Under the pieces are notes generated by a model. That model saw nothing but the letters and a program-made list of their open reading frames with translations. It was not told the DNA's origin and ran no database searches. Of a stretch of 43,886 nt of DNA, positions 13,602-28,009 are shown in pieces (position 1 is the first letter of the stretch; every line of letters starts with the position of its first letter). A program made the translations under genes and the position numbers. This DNA comes from Chrysomallon squamiferum (Eukaryota; Mollusca; Gastropoda; Neomphalida; Peltospiridae), in NCBI GenBank assembly GCA_012295275.1, contig CM022670.1, positions 37,466,189-37,510,074 of the forward strand. Reading direction: 5' to 3'.

Positions 13602-14190
13602 GGTGATTCACTTATTACAAACCCTTTCCCACAAGACTGGACTATTAAGGAATAGACTGGCTCGCCAAAGCAACAAAATGGATTTTTGTGTTCTCTGTAT
13701 AATCGATCTTTTGTGTGTGGTGGCACCACTAAGTTGTGGTGGCAAACACAGTGTTGTTAGTTGTAATGTGCATTTATCGGCTAATTAGCGAACAAAATTT
13801 CAAGTACAAAATTAAGATTCACTTTTATCTTTGTGTCTATTCAATAAAGGAGGGTTTTTTCTGAATCGCTGAACCTAAAATTAAAAAATTAAGATGGAAT
13901 TTACTTATATTTTATTTAAACCTCTGTCAGTAGTTAACCTGGATAGATTTTATTCCACAATCATGAGGGATAATACATCATCACTCCATGCAGTAATTAT
14001 GACCAATTTTATCATTATTTGGATTTTTTCTACCAAAATTATATCTTAGTTTTAATAAGCAGGAGGATCCCCTTGATATGAAATAACTCACAAAATAAAA
14101 ACAACAAATGGACTGTTATCCTAAATATATTACGTAGATATCTAACAACAAAAGCGATAGGAAAAACGTAAAACTATTTTTATTATAACA
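13602..14190. promoter_or_regulatory. Divergent Asterix/UBE3C intergenic region (candidate bidirectional promoter)
   Basis: 589 bp separate the Asterix start codon (- strand) from the UBE3C start codon (+ strand). The interval has no credible coding exon and must hold both transcription start regions and 5' UTRs unless upstream non-coding exons exist. I see no clear TATA box or CpG island. Calling it a shared promoter is inference from geometry. Confidence 0.55.
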
Positions 14191-16418
14191 ATGTATAGTT
14201 TTGAAGGTGATTTTAGGCAAAAGCCGATTCAGTCACTAAGAGGTGCTAGCAAAAAGGTAAAAATTAAAAATGTAATCAATCGTAAAATATATTTTATAAT
14301 TTTATTTTCTCTTTCATTTTTAGACTAGAGAAAACAAAATTAAAAAAATAGAAGAGTCATCAGGGGCTGTTTTGACTTTTTGATTTGTCATTCCTGAATG
14401 GCAAAACTCTAGTTTTAAATATATCAATAAAAGGATAAATTGAACATTTGTATAAATATCAATGTCTTCTTCAGATAAAAATGAAGAAAAATCTACCACA
14501 TATAATATATTCGAAACATAAACTATAATAATAACTTTGTTTATTTATCATACCGATTTCATAAATAATATTTTTAATGGGATGAAAGACAGTTCTGCTA
14601 TTAAAAATAAATAAATAAATAAATACGAATGGAAGGTTACCATAATATCTTTTTTTTTTTTTATATCTTAAATATTTCCTAGTATTGGTCTGATTTGTAA
14701 TTAATCATACTTTAATAACACTATTGGGGATTACATAATTTATTATTAATTAAATAATATTAAGTGAGTAATCAATTCTGTTTATATTATTTAAAGCAAA
14801 CAAATAAAAATATATCATCCCTCAAAAATACTTCTTCTTAAAAGAGAAAAAAAAAAAATAATAATAATAATAATAATAATAATGCTAATAAAATAATCTG
14901 AATCTTATGCCCTCAAAAAAAAAAACAACAACACAAATAAAAATAGTATTTGAAAATATGTTTGTCTTAAAAATATTAAAACAAAATTATTTCAGGTACC
15001 AAAGGAACTTCTACTTCAGCGCACACAAGAAGCCAGACAAAAAAGAGAGGTAATTACTTGCAAAAAATATTAAAAGTTACAATATAACTATAATTCATAC
15101 ACATGCAAATGTTAAACTGAGTTGATATCTGTATAAAAATGCTAATGTATAAAAATTATTTGTCGTATATAAATGTTTAATGACACCATAACACAAACAT
15201 GATTAAGGAACATATATAACTTCCTTTCAGTATCAAATAATGAGATGTAGTGAAATTCCTATAAACCAGACACCCTTGTGGCTGAATGAATTGTTAGGTT
15301 TAGAGAGGTGTTTGATTTACTGAGGTTTCAAGAAATAGCCTTTACAAGATAGAAGATGTACATGTAGTAGCAAATTAAAAGTCTAAATGTGTTAATTATT
15401 TTAAAAAACAACCAATAATAACCAAATTACTGAAATAAAATGTTTTTTACATTACTGTGAAATTTATCACAATAAATTCAGAAATACTTATTTGGCTAAA
15501 TAAACACTATGGAATAGAAACAATTAAAATTCAGTGAGTTAAATTCATGGCTGCTTTGCCAGCCATTTATTTATATCCATTAGGTAGAAACAGCAATACA
15601 TTCATTGGTAAAAGATACTAATCTCATTCCAGATAAGCACAGAACACATGTTTGTTTATGGTATAAGCATAAAGGAGTTATTTGAAAGCTTTTCAAGGAA
15701 TAACCAAACTCAGTTGTCAGACCAATTGGAGCACTGTTTCATAGATGCTCGAATAAATATGTTTGGTTCTGAAGGAGTTTCAGTTTACAATTTTTTTTAC
15801 TGAATATGAATTAATTATTGATAGCAGTAAAAAAAAAAAAAAAAAAAAAAAATTAGAAAGTTAAGACACCATTTGTAATTACAGTTATTCTCTATTAGTA
15901 GAAATGGTAGTAGCAGTTGCAGGATGTAATTGAGATTTAGATTAAAACATTGCAAAAGTTACTGATGTTTTTGTAGAATCTTCGACAGAATCATCTTAGT
16001 GCAACTTGCATCCAGGCTTTTTATCGAGGATACATAAGCAGGAGAAAACTGGTATTTCTTTTAAACAGTATCTTTTATCTGTTTTTATTTCTTAATAAAC
16101 TGAATATATTGTTACTTATACTGATAAAGATATTGAATACAAAATGGACTAACTAATGCAAATACATACCTTGTAACTGTTATTCTTTGTGTCTTTTGTC
16201 TGGCTGTCTTCTCTTATATTATGACAAAGGTATTTTTAATGTGTTTCTTTTGACTAATGTAGGTTTTTTTTTGTAATGACAAACTGTTTTCATTAGTTTG
16301 GCTTAGGTTACCAGTTTAATAATTTCCATTTTATTATTATTATTTTTAATATTTTAATTACAGTATGTTTATTTCTTTTTGGTATTAATTATTTTTATGA
16401 TATTATTATTATTATTAA

Positions 16419-16452
<34 letters not shown>

Positions 16453-16947
16453 TATTACTTTTTTTTTCTTTCTTTTTTAAGTTAAAAAAAGAATAAGAAA
16501 AATACATTTTTTAATGCATTAATTTTACTATTTTCATTTACAGAATATTGCCCTTTGCAATGATTTTGACAGCACAGCTCAACCATTGTTAAAACAAAAC
16601 AAAATTGATATCTCCATTCTTTCCCATCTTATAAAACGTTTAGCATTCTTCTACACACCTGACAGAGATGGGCAAAGGCTGGTACGTGTATATCTTTTTT
16701 AAGTGTATTTTACATGTAACAAGGTCTTAAGTCAGTTTTGATACAGTGTTAAAAATGGGTTTATATATACCCTATCTCTTTGATCCAGTGATGAAATTGA
16801 AAGATGTATATATATATATATAATCCTAATGTGTGTTTTATAGCACTTTTATAAACACTAATATTTGTTGAATGAAAAGACCTCCATATTTGATAGAGTT
16901 AAAAATTAGTATCAAAATGAAACTTATGGAGACTGGAATCTTATGGT

Positions 16948-17043
<96 letters not shown>

Positions 17044-20000
17044 TAAATAACAGAAGGAAATGTAACAAAAATTCAGTTTAAAATTGTTTTATTATCAGAA
17101 TGATGTATGTATTTTATATTTGGTACTATTGGCCATAAATTATTATTAGTTGTTCTTTGATCATTTCATTTATTAAACAGTTTTTTAGTCAAGTGTAATA
17201 ACTTAATTGTTTAATTTCCCAGGCCGTTTGAAACATTTTCATTATACTAATTCAGTGGTGAATCTTTAGATTAAACTTTAATTTATTTAATTCTTTTTTT
17301 TTTTTTTTTTTTTTAAACAGATATTTGTATGCCAGCAAGTTTTGAAACAAAAGGAAGCTTATCTAAGCTCCATCACCAAAGATAATGATTTGTATCCTCT
17401 AAAGAAGTTACTGATATTTTGTCAAAGGTGAGAACCTTAAATATGTCTTTGTTCATTGTTACAAAACTTCTCAAAACTGGATCCTCATTGAAACAGATTT
17501 ATCTCACAACACTCCCATGATTTATCAAGTAACTGAATGTAAAAACCTGTCTAAGCCATAAATCCCTCGAAAACTTTTTACTTTGTCCTGACACTGGTTT
17601 TGAAACATTCCACTGTATAAAATAAAATAAAATGAAAGTTTATTTTATTTTATTTTATTTTATTTTATTTTATTTTATTTTATTTTATTTTATTTTATTT
17701 TATTTATTTTTTATTATTATTTATTTTTTTAATTTTATATCTTGTTTTAAATTTCTTGTTTTAAAATATTTGTTTTAAAGTTTGCTATTATTGATTTATT
17801 GATTTATTTCTAATTAATTAGCTACATATTTCTGAATAATGGTTGTCACCATCTGTGGTTTTGTCTTCTTTCTTTAGACATTTAGAAATGATTGCCACAA
17901 CAACAGAACCAATAGCTGTACCCATGAGAATGTTGGAAGTGTTCACATCAATGGACACGTACAGACTACTGAAAATACAAGCCCCAAAACCTGAAGTGTA
18001 TGTGTTCAGTGTCATGCATTATCTTGTACAAAGAGGTAAAATACTTTCTTGTTTTTGAAATTTTAATACAAAGCCAATTTTCAGATTCTGACCTTTTTAA
18101 CCAATGCAAATAACATTTCTTTAGTGATGTGTAAAATAACGTTTTTCTAATTGCTTATTTAGAAAATAAGTATTTAGTTGATTATATAATATAATTAAAT
18201 AACTGGATAATTTTTAGGTTTTTTTAAATTTATTTGTTGTTAATAATACCTTTTATTTAATCATGTTCAACTTTGTTTTTATGCCTGTAATTAATATATG
18301 AAACTTTTTATCAATTCTGCATTAAATTGATGTAGAATTATATTATAAATGAAAAAAACTGAAACAGATATAAACATCTGTTTTTTTAAACTTTCTTTCA
18401 ATTATGCCCTCAGGTTACTTTGATTGTCTTCACATCTTGCTGAATGAGAAGGTTCCATCGGACATCATCAGGACAACTTTACCACCAACACCAGCCGCCT
18501 CCAGCATTTTCGATCTGATCATGAATCCAATCAGACTGGCTTCACAGGTGTCTGAGAAAGAGTTCAGGTAACAACAATCATTTTCAGTGTGTGTTAATTT
18601 CTTCGCATTTATTCGTCCGTTTGTATGTGTTACCCGAAAAAGAGAATCAGTCACGTTTATCGTTCTCTTTTGAAAAACAAATAAATAAAAAATTCAAATT
18701 TCTGAGCTGATTGTTATTTTAATTAATTGACACTGTTTCTTTTTTCTAGTCATCTGGTTTTGAGACGAGTTTGCTGTACATTTTTGTGCAAAAGTTACAG
18801 TGACCAGGTTGGACAGTTTCTGTTACCAGCAATGGCGTATGGAAAATACCCATTTCCTTTCGTGGATCTCATCCAAGCCCTTCTTACTACAACATCAAAA
18901 ACTAATCAAACCAAAAAGAAAACTGAAGGGCCACAATTTGAATGGAGTCCATGGCTGTTAGCTGCTATTTTAACCTTGGCTGATAAATACATTGGTAAGA
19001 TGCTGATTTGGTTTTTTTTACGGTTAAAACAAGAAAAAAAAGTGATCTGTATGTTTTTGTTGTATATATAGAAAGGAGAATCTTTATTTTATGTATTTTG
19101 TTTATATACTTTAAATATGAAGTTTCCATAATAATATAGTCTTGGCATGAACAAATTATTTCTTCAAACTTTTGTTTGCACAATAGTTGTAATTTAGAAA
19201 AACAAGTTTTTTTGTTTATTAAAATATATGGTTATTTAACAATTTTTGTTGAAAATTTTGCTTTACAGCTAATCTTGATGCAGATATCAGTTTCTTGTAT
19301 CTCACTTTACTGCAGTCTTTGCTTCCAACATTGCCCACACCAAAAGTGAATGTTGATTATGATGATTCCGATTCAGAGGAAGACATGTTTTCTGATGATG
19401 TGAGTGTTAAAGTTTTAGTTTCTTCTTTCTGCACAGTCAGGCCTGCATATTTTTTGTTGCTTTTCTTTAACATTTCTATTTAATTTTTATTTCTTTTTAA
19501 ATATTTTGTTGTTACATGAACAGTATTTAGTGTTTCGTTCAAAAAGAACATTTTAGAGTTACTGTTTTATTATCATTTTTTTTTACTTTCTAATTCAATT
19601 AATCCAAGAAATAATCAAAATATAGAAGATCTTCTCTTTCTTTTTTTTTGTGGTCGGCTTCCAACCTTTATCATACAATTATATATTCCGACAGGACAAA
19701 AATTAATAATTTGTTGCATTTCGAATTTCTTATAAATGATTCGTCTTATTCTTAGATACAGAACAAATATGTTTCTAATGGTAAGTCATTCTCTTTTCTC
19801 CACAAGGGACAAGGAATTAAAAGTCTAGCTGAGCTGAGAGAGGAATGTCTGCGACTGCTGGACACACCCAGTCACCTGAAATGCATGTTAAGTTGCTTGC
19901 ACCACAGGTGTGATGCCAGACTGCTGGAGGCGGTCTCTGTCATCTGTCACACCCTCCTTTCACAGCAGAGAATTACCATACATCGACTCAGGTAGATTTT

Positions 20001-20569
20001 GTTTTTCATGAACTGGTATAGTTAAAAATATATATATATATATTGGTGGGGTTTTTTGACAATTATAAATAATTTTTTCTTGTTTTTATTAATTAAAAAA
20101 AAAAAAAAAAAAAAAAATATTAATTAAAAATGTAATTAATTTGTATTTATTTTTCATGGATTTGTTTTATTATATTATATTATATCCGGAAATTTTTTTT
20201 TTCTTCTTTATTTTTCAGATTTAATTTGCACAAAAATTATATTAGTATGTCTCTATGTACAGAAATGAGTTTAAGTGAAAATATTTGGTACCATTGTAAT
20301 TTCTTATTAACTCAATTAGGCTTTGGTTTTTAAAATTGCTCTGTCTATTTTCATTTAGATTACTCTACACACTTGCATTCAATCCAGAGATTATTCGCAG
20401 CTTGTGGTTCACCTGTGCTACAATGTCAACACCCACTGTTACAGGGTGAGATAACAAAAAATATGATTTGTAATGTGTACTGCTAGATAAACATTTTAAT
20501 AGAGTCTTGAATATTCTTCTATACAAAGGAAACAAAAACATGCATACAGAAAGACAGACTGACAGACAG

Positions 20570-20608
<39 letters not shown>

Positions 20609-22511
20609 CAGATATACAGACACAGAAACATGACAAAAATAAAATACCGAAATTTTTTATTTTCATTTGTATGGTGTGAAATAGGAGGGTTTTTTTTTTT
20701 TTTTTGAGTTTGTTTTTAGATTAATGGGTTTTTTTCTAAAAATGTTCTGTTAATTATTTTACAAAATATTACATTTATAGCTTCTTTTTTTTTTATGTTT
20801 AGTTTATTTATTTTTCATTTTAGCTCACAAACATCACTATTGGCCATGCTTGCCAGAGGCTTGCCAATGACAGAGACAGATGTTAACCGGATCATTCCAA
20901 TGTTGTCAGTGTTCTGTTCAATGTTCAGTCACTCCTTAATCACTTTACACGATGCTGAATTCTACGGGGATGAGAAATGTTAGAATTAATTTTTATTTAT
21001 CTCTATAATTAATTACCTTTTATGTTATAAAACATCAGTAAAAATGTTTACAGTAGAATTATCTATTGTCAGACTTCTTTTTCATCAGCCACAATATTAT
21101 CAAAACACCTGCAAGTTGATGTTAGAATAGACATCTACTTTATATCTGAAGGATATTAGGCTAACCAAATAATTATCAAAGAAACATATTTTGTTAAGAG
21201 AGTATTTTAATTTAATCTTTTTTTGTCTTACTTGGGCCACTAAGATTGATTTTAGGGACAAGTTAATTTCATGATTTAAGTGAATAATTTAAAGGAATAT
21301 AAAATAATTCTCAACAGGCTTATTCTAACATTCTGATTAGTTTAAAAAAGTTATAAAAATTACTAATAATTACTTTCAGCTACTGTTCGCAGTATGCCGT
21401 TCTCTCTGGAAGAACTGATACCCATGTGCCAGACTCTACGAGATGCCTGTCTAGGAATCATTGAACTCGCACATCCTGATGCCAGGTTCACTGTGAAAGA
21501 CACGTACAAAGAAGCACTGGAGAAAACTGGAATATACAGCAAGAAGCTGGACGGGGAAGATGGCGACAAAGAAACCAGACAATGGGCGTATCTGTTCAAA
21601 GTGATCTCATCCTTGGTGCGGCAGTTACACACACGAGACACCAGGAGACAGTTCTGTCCAAAGCAGCACTGGCTGGCTCCCAACATACAGATCAATGCCG
21701 GAAAGGTAAATCAGACGCTCTGTGTAAATGATAGAATTATTGTTTCCAACAGAAGTGTATTGCCTGTGTGATTATTTGAAAAGTTTGGTTCCCCCAAAAT
21801 GCTATAAATACATTTTTTGTTTTGAGAAAAATGACGATTTCCTGCTCTGTAGTTTATAACATTATGCAACGAAGGTCTAAAGTCTACTGCATAGATCAGC
21901 AGCAGATATAGAATTTTGGGGAAAATGATTATGGGGCGTTGAATAGCTGTCAAATTCTGAATTTTTGCTGGCATTTTTTTTTTTTTAAAGTTTGATTTTG
22001 GCATTTATCGTGTTTTGGAATTAAAGTCTTCATTTGTTACTAGTTTTAAGAGTAAAACAACAGCAATAATATAAAATTCTGCTCCAAAAGAAACGTTCAT
22101 TATTTTATAATAAATTTCCATACGGTTAAGTTAATTTTTACACAGCATAAATTCTACTGCTAATATTTTGATTTATGGAGGATTTCACATATTAAATCTG
22201 TTTTGAAAGAATTATATTTCAGATAAAATGCAATAATAAAATTACGAGTGTAAACAAATGCTAATTGAAGACTCGCAATAATTTTTAATATTGTTAATTT
22301 ATGTGTTTGAAATCTTTCAGCCATCCCAGATTTATAGAGCACAAAATGCTGTTTTTGTTAGAAGACCATTCGGTACATTACATTCTCTGACACAAGTTGG
22401 TTTTGGTATGTTTTTCATTTTTCTAAATGAATCAGAAATTAATATTTATACACACTGAAATAAATTTATAATAAAATTAAATGTTATTTTGATAACCAAT
22501 TTCCTAGAATT

Positions 22512-22550
<39 letters not shown>

Positions 22551-25500
22551 CATGATAACATATAATTATTTGAGAAATTAAATGTTATTTTTTATAAGCA
22601 ATTTCTCAGAATAAATTTAATTTTTTTTTTTTAATTCATGGTAATTAATATATAACTATTTGAGAAAATTGGCTTACTTGTTCTTTAGATGAAACTTGTT
22701 TATGTAGAAGTTGAGAAGATAATAAAAACAATATTTTTATAATTTTGTTCTCTCCAGACAATGAAGGCCCACCATTAGCCAATCGCGAAGTGAAAAACTT
22801 GATAATACTCACAGAACTACCTTTTGTTATTTCATTTACTGACAGAGTCCAGGTCAGTGTGATGTGTCTCATGTTGTCAGATACTTTTTAAATAATATTA
22901 CAGTCTGGCTATTACAATATCATGTATAATTTTACAGTAAATACAAAATATATTTTAAAAAAAATTGATACTGTTTATGTACTTTTTTTATTATTATTAT
23001 TATTGAAGTTTGTTTTTTTTTCTTCTTTTTTTAAAGATATAAAGTGTATCTGTATGGTATGAGGCTTTATTAAGTAATCTGAAAGTCTTATTATTATTAT
23101 TATTTTTTTTATTTTTAACCTACGATTTTAATCATATGCGTGTAAATTCCATAATCTAGAATATCTTTTAGGTAAAGAAATTAATTTTTAATGCTCTTTA
23201 GTATTTCTGCAACTTTCTGTTACATCTTATTATATCTTGCTGTATGAGTTTGGAGTTAATGCAAAAATTTTTATTAATTTGATTTAATTTTCTATATTGT
23301 GAAAGAATACGTTACGCCATTTAAGTTAACAGATCTTAATAGTTTTATTATTTCTTTGTTTTCTAATTTTCAAATATTTTTAGATCTTGCAGCAACTGAT
23401 AAACGCTGACAAGGAGGAACACCAAGGAGATATGTCGAACTTCATGGTGGGTCCCTCTGTGTCTGTACTAATCAGACGTAACTACATCTACGAGGATGCT
23501 TTTGAAAAACTCTCACCGGAAAACGGTAAGTTTAGAAACCGGGTCAAGATCATTTTCTGTTTCATTATTTTCTGTGGTAACAGTGAACCTTTCTTGTAGA
23601 ATGTGAAAATGATCAAAGAAAAGAGAAACAATTAATTTAAATTTTTTTTTTTACAGTGAATTTAATTATAATCACAAAATTATTGGTTAGAAACAACAGG
23701 TAGTTTCTGAATTGTTTTTTTAAACATTTGTTGCTTCAACTCTGTAGTAGTTTTCACAATTTTTCAGTTTTTTGTTTGTTGGTTTTAGTTTTCGTGTCTG
23801 CACTCTTTTGGTGTTTATTGGATTATCTAAATTCAGTTTTAATTGTGATTTAGAGCCAAACATGAAGCTGAAAATGAGGATACAGCTGATAAATGCTGCA
23901 GGATTGGATGAAGCTGGTATTGATGGTGGAGGCATTTTCCGTGAATTCCTGTCAGAATTGTTAAAGACTGGTTTTGATCCGAATCGAGGACTTTTCCAGT
24001 ACACCAATGATAGACTGCTGTTTCCAAATCCTCAAGCCAACTTTGCTGTGGAAGACTTCACCAAACATTATTTCTTTCTTGGGAGAATGCTCGGCAAGGT
24101 TGTTAAGCTTGATAATATTACCAGTAAAAGGTTCTTACAACAGAGAATTCATTTTGTATAGAAATAAACAAATTTTCATTTTTTAAATATTTTGTTTACA
24201 ATGTTTAAGAATTTGGTATTCTTCTAGAATTGGTTCTTTTACTTTGAAAATAAGATGAATTATCTTTCTTTTTAGGTATTTACAATATTCAGAAAGTGAT
24301 TGAGAAAAAATATAAATACAAACTGAAATTTTTCTGAAGACAGCCATTGTTGAAATATAACAAATTAAGCTTGTTGTTTTGTGTGTAAAATGATTAAAAA
24401 AAGACATGTTTTAGAAATTTTTGCAAAATATGTTCTAACAGTCAACTAATCTAAAAAAACAAATTTCTGTTGAATGTATTTTCAGGCTCTCTATGAAAAT
24501 ATGCTGGTAGAACTGCCCTTTGCTTCATTCTTCCTGCACAAGATTTTAAGTCGTAGAACAGCTAATCTTGATATCCACCATCTAGCATCTTTAGACCCAG
24601 TCATGTACAAGTAAGCTTCTATTAGTGGTTTATGCAACTGCAGAAATATTGATTTTAATGATACAGTTTTACCTATACAGACTTTTAAATTCGGTTAATT
24701 TAATTTTTCATACTGTAATAAATAATAATTCAAATCTGTTAACTTTAAAATTATTGTTTTTAAATTTGGTATTTATTGTTTATTGGCTTTTGATTGAGTT
24801 GTGTGTGACTAAGTAACTTGTTTTTATAACAGTGGGTTAGTTTGTATCTTTGTAAGTTGACTGATTATGTTACACTGATCATTAAGATATATTGGTGTTT
24901 ATCTTTCTAAAAGAAAGAAAAAATGTTTTAAACTAAATTTCTTGTTTTAAACTGCGATTAAGAATTGCTAATAGAAATTTGGTATATCGGTAAACATTTC
25001 TTTTATTATTATTATTATTAATATTTTTTTTTTTTATGTGAAAAATCAGTTATGACACTATTTTATTTAAAAATGATAAGTGTATCATACTCAGTTTTTT
25101 TTTTTTTTTTTTTCCCAGGAACTTGTTGTTTTTGAAAACTTATGATGGTGATGTCAGTGATTTAGGCCTGGACTTCACTGTTGTTAATGATAAATTTGGA
25201 GAAACCAAGGTAATCAGTAAAAACCTGGACAATCTAAATTTGTTTACTGTTTCCTAGATAGATGATGGAAATAATCCAAGTAGTACAGCTACTTTGTTCA
25301 AACAGATATATAAATATATATATATATATTTTTATTTTTTTTAAATTTTTAGATTCTTGTCATTTCTGATCATATTCAATGTACTTTTTTTTCTAAAACC
25401 ATTATTTAATTAACATCCCAGCCACTGACACAAATCTTTAATATGAACTGGATGCTTTTGGACAGAATTTCAGATATTGTCATGACTAGGTTATTTCTTA

Positions 25501-25857
25501 GTTAAAGTAAACACATTTTTATAGTTTCTGAAAATAGTTTGAGAAAGCAGTATTATGTGTGTCAGAGTGCCAGTACTTAAAGTTGCTTGTTATCATGTCT
25601 AGGAACACTATTACAAAGATTTGTAGATTTTAAATCATGACTGTAAAATATATACTTTCCACTAGATAAATAACAACAAAAGTACAGTTTGAGTTATATA
25701 CTTTATACAGAACATATTTTGTAATAATATAAAACAAAATAAATGCAACTAAATTATTTATAGAAACCGGAGTTAAAATAACTAAAGACAGAATTGGTCA
25801 TGGCAGAATCAAGTTATTATGTTAATATAAATTTAAGATGTTGTTTTATATATATAT

Positions 25858-25904
<47 letters not shown>

Positions 25905-27974
25905 AGATAAAAGAATACACGGTTAATGGTTGCCTGATAAAAGTATCAAAAAAACAACAGAGAAAAGTTTCTTACCAAATCCCACTGCCAAATGCTTATC
26001 AAACCAAGGCCAAAGTTTCAAATTCTCACCCACAACCACCATGTTCATCAGAGAGGCTTGTTGCCATGTGTAACCAACCACTTGTTGCTTTCCAAAACCA
26101 GAACTTTAATTTTTACCCCTGAAGCCTGAATATATAAGATTCCTGCAGACATCGGTAAACTATGGAATCAGTTTAAAAACTGCCTTTAAAATTTCATCAT
26201 CATGTATTTTCCTGTAAAAGGGTTTTGTGGAAGGTCAAACAGAGCTTTAATTACTTTCACATATTGGCAGTTAAAGGCAGTTTATTTAGTATTTGTCATT
26301 ATTTTATCTTTTCTCTAGTTCATATTTAGAAACTAGAGAATGTCAAGATTGTATACATATAAAAATTAGTATGTTAATAAAATATCTAGTTAACATAAAG
26401 GGAAAGAAATGTATTTAATGAATCCCATCTTCATAAAAACCAGATTTTATGTTAAACAAAGACGAGATTATCCATCTTTGTCACAAAATGTAAACAAGCA
26501 ATTAAAACAATATTGTTAATGTGTAGCAAGTGACTATTATGTTTTACAAATAACTGTTGACATTGACAGTCACTTGCAGTTCTCGGTTTCTTAACAGCTG
26601 TAGACATCAAACTCAGTTTGAAATGATTGTGTGTATATATATATATCTATATGAATAGGCAATGTTAAAATTGCACGATCATATTTATAAATGTTTATCA
26701 TTTGTGTTTTTTTAAGGTGGAAGAACTGAAGCCTGGTGGTAGGAACATAACAGTTAACAAGGATAATATGATCGAATACATTCATTTGATGGCTGATTAT
26801 CGACTCAACAAACAGGTAACATAGTTCAAATGTTTAGTATCAAGAACAGTGTAACAAGAATTCTGTTTCTAGAATTGTTTCTGCTTTCATCATCAGACTC
26901 ACATTTCAGTAAAGATTAAATAGTTTCTAGAATTTTGCTGTTTTGTGATAACCAAATTACCTTCATTCATTGTTTTTAAAAGATCTCAAAACTGTATGTG
27001 AGTAATAATGAGTCAGAAGGAAATATACATGTTTAAAAATGTATAACTTGTCAAGTAAAAAGATAAAAATGTAAAAAAAAATTATAATTAGTTAGTGACA
27101 CGATAAACATGTTAAAAATGGTATAATTGGTTAGTGAAAAAAATAGATGTTAAAAAAAAAGTATAATTAATTACTGAAAAGATAAATATCCCCAAAATGA
27201 TATAATCGATTAGAAGATTTGTTTAAACAATATAACTAAACAAGGGAAAAGCAACAAATGAACGCAGCAAATATTTAAAAGAAAAAAAGAAAAGATAAGT
27301 AATATTCCTCTTTTTCATGCCTTACAGAAAAAACCCACAATTTAAACTGAGTTGATGTGAAATATTATCTCTTTGTATTGTTTCAGATTCGGAGCCATTG
27401 CTCAGCATTCAGACAAGGAATGGCTGATGTGATTAATCTGGAGTGGCTGCAGATGTTCGACCCTATGGAGCTGCAAGTCCTCATATCCGGTGCACACGTA
27501 CCCATCGACATAGATGACTTGCGAAGACACACCAATTATTCAGGTGTGTGAATCAAGTCATAAAAACATTCCTAAAATGGTTTAAAGCGTTTAAGAACTG
27601 TAATTCTGAAAAATAAAAGTATCCTAATTATTAAAAAAAAAAATAATAATAAATATTAAAAAATTAAAAAATAATAATAAAAAGAATTGTAAATATAATA
27701 TATATATTTTTTTTTAATGATTTTTTATGTGTGTCACAGGTGGTTATTCTGAAGATCATATAGTTATAAAGAATTTCTGGGCTGCTGTGGAATCGTTCAC
27801 TGATGAACAGAAGAGACAGTTACTGAAGTTTGTTACGAGCTGCTCCAGGCCACCTTTGCTTGGATTCAAAGTAAGTGTAGTCATTCCTTCTGAAGTCATC
27901 TCTCTGTTTTGTCAAAATAATTGTAGAATTATTGTTTGATTCTCACATGATTAAGTGTGTTTTTTTTCACAAGA

Positions 27975-28009
<35 letters not shown>

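Noticed and set aside
13483-13788. 101-codon + strand frame over the Asterix first exon
   Set aside because: Antisense shadow of the Asterix first exon and its flank, with no homology or splice support.
21363-21695. 110-codon - strand frame
   Set aside because: Antisense to UBE3C exon 13, whose homology is unambiguous.
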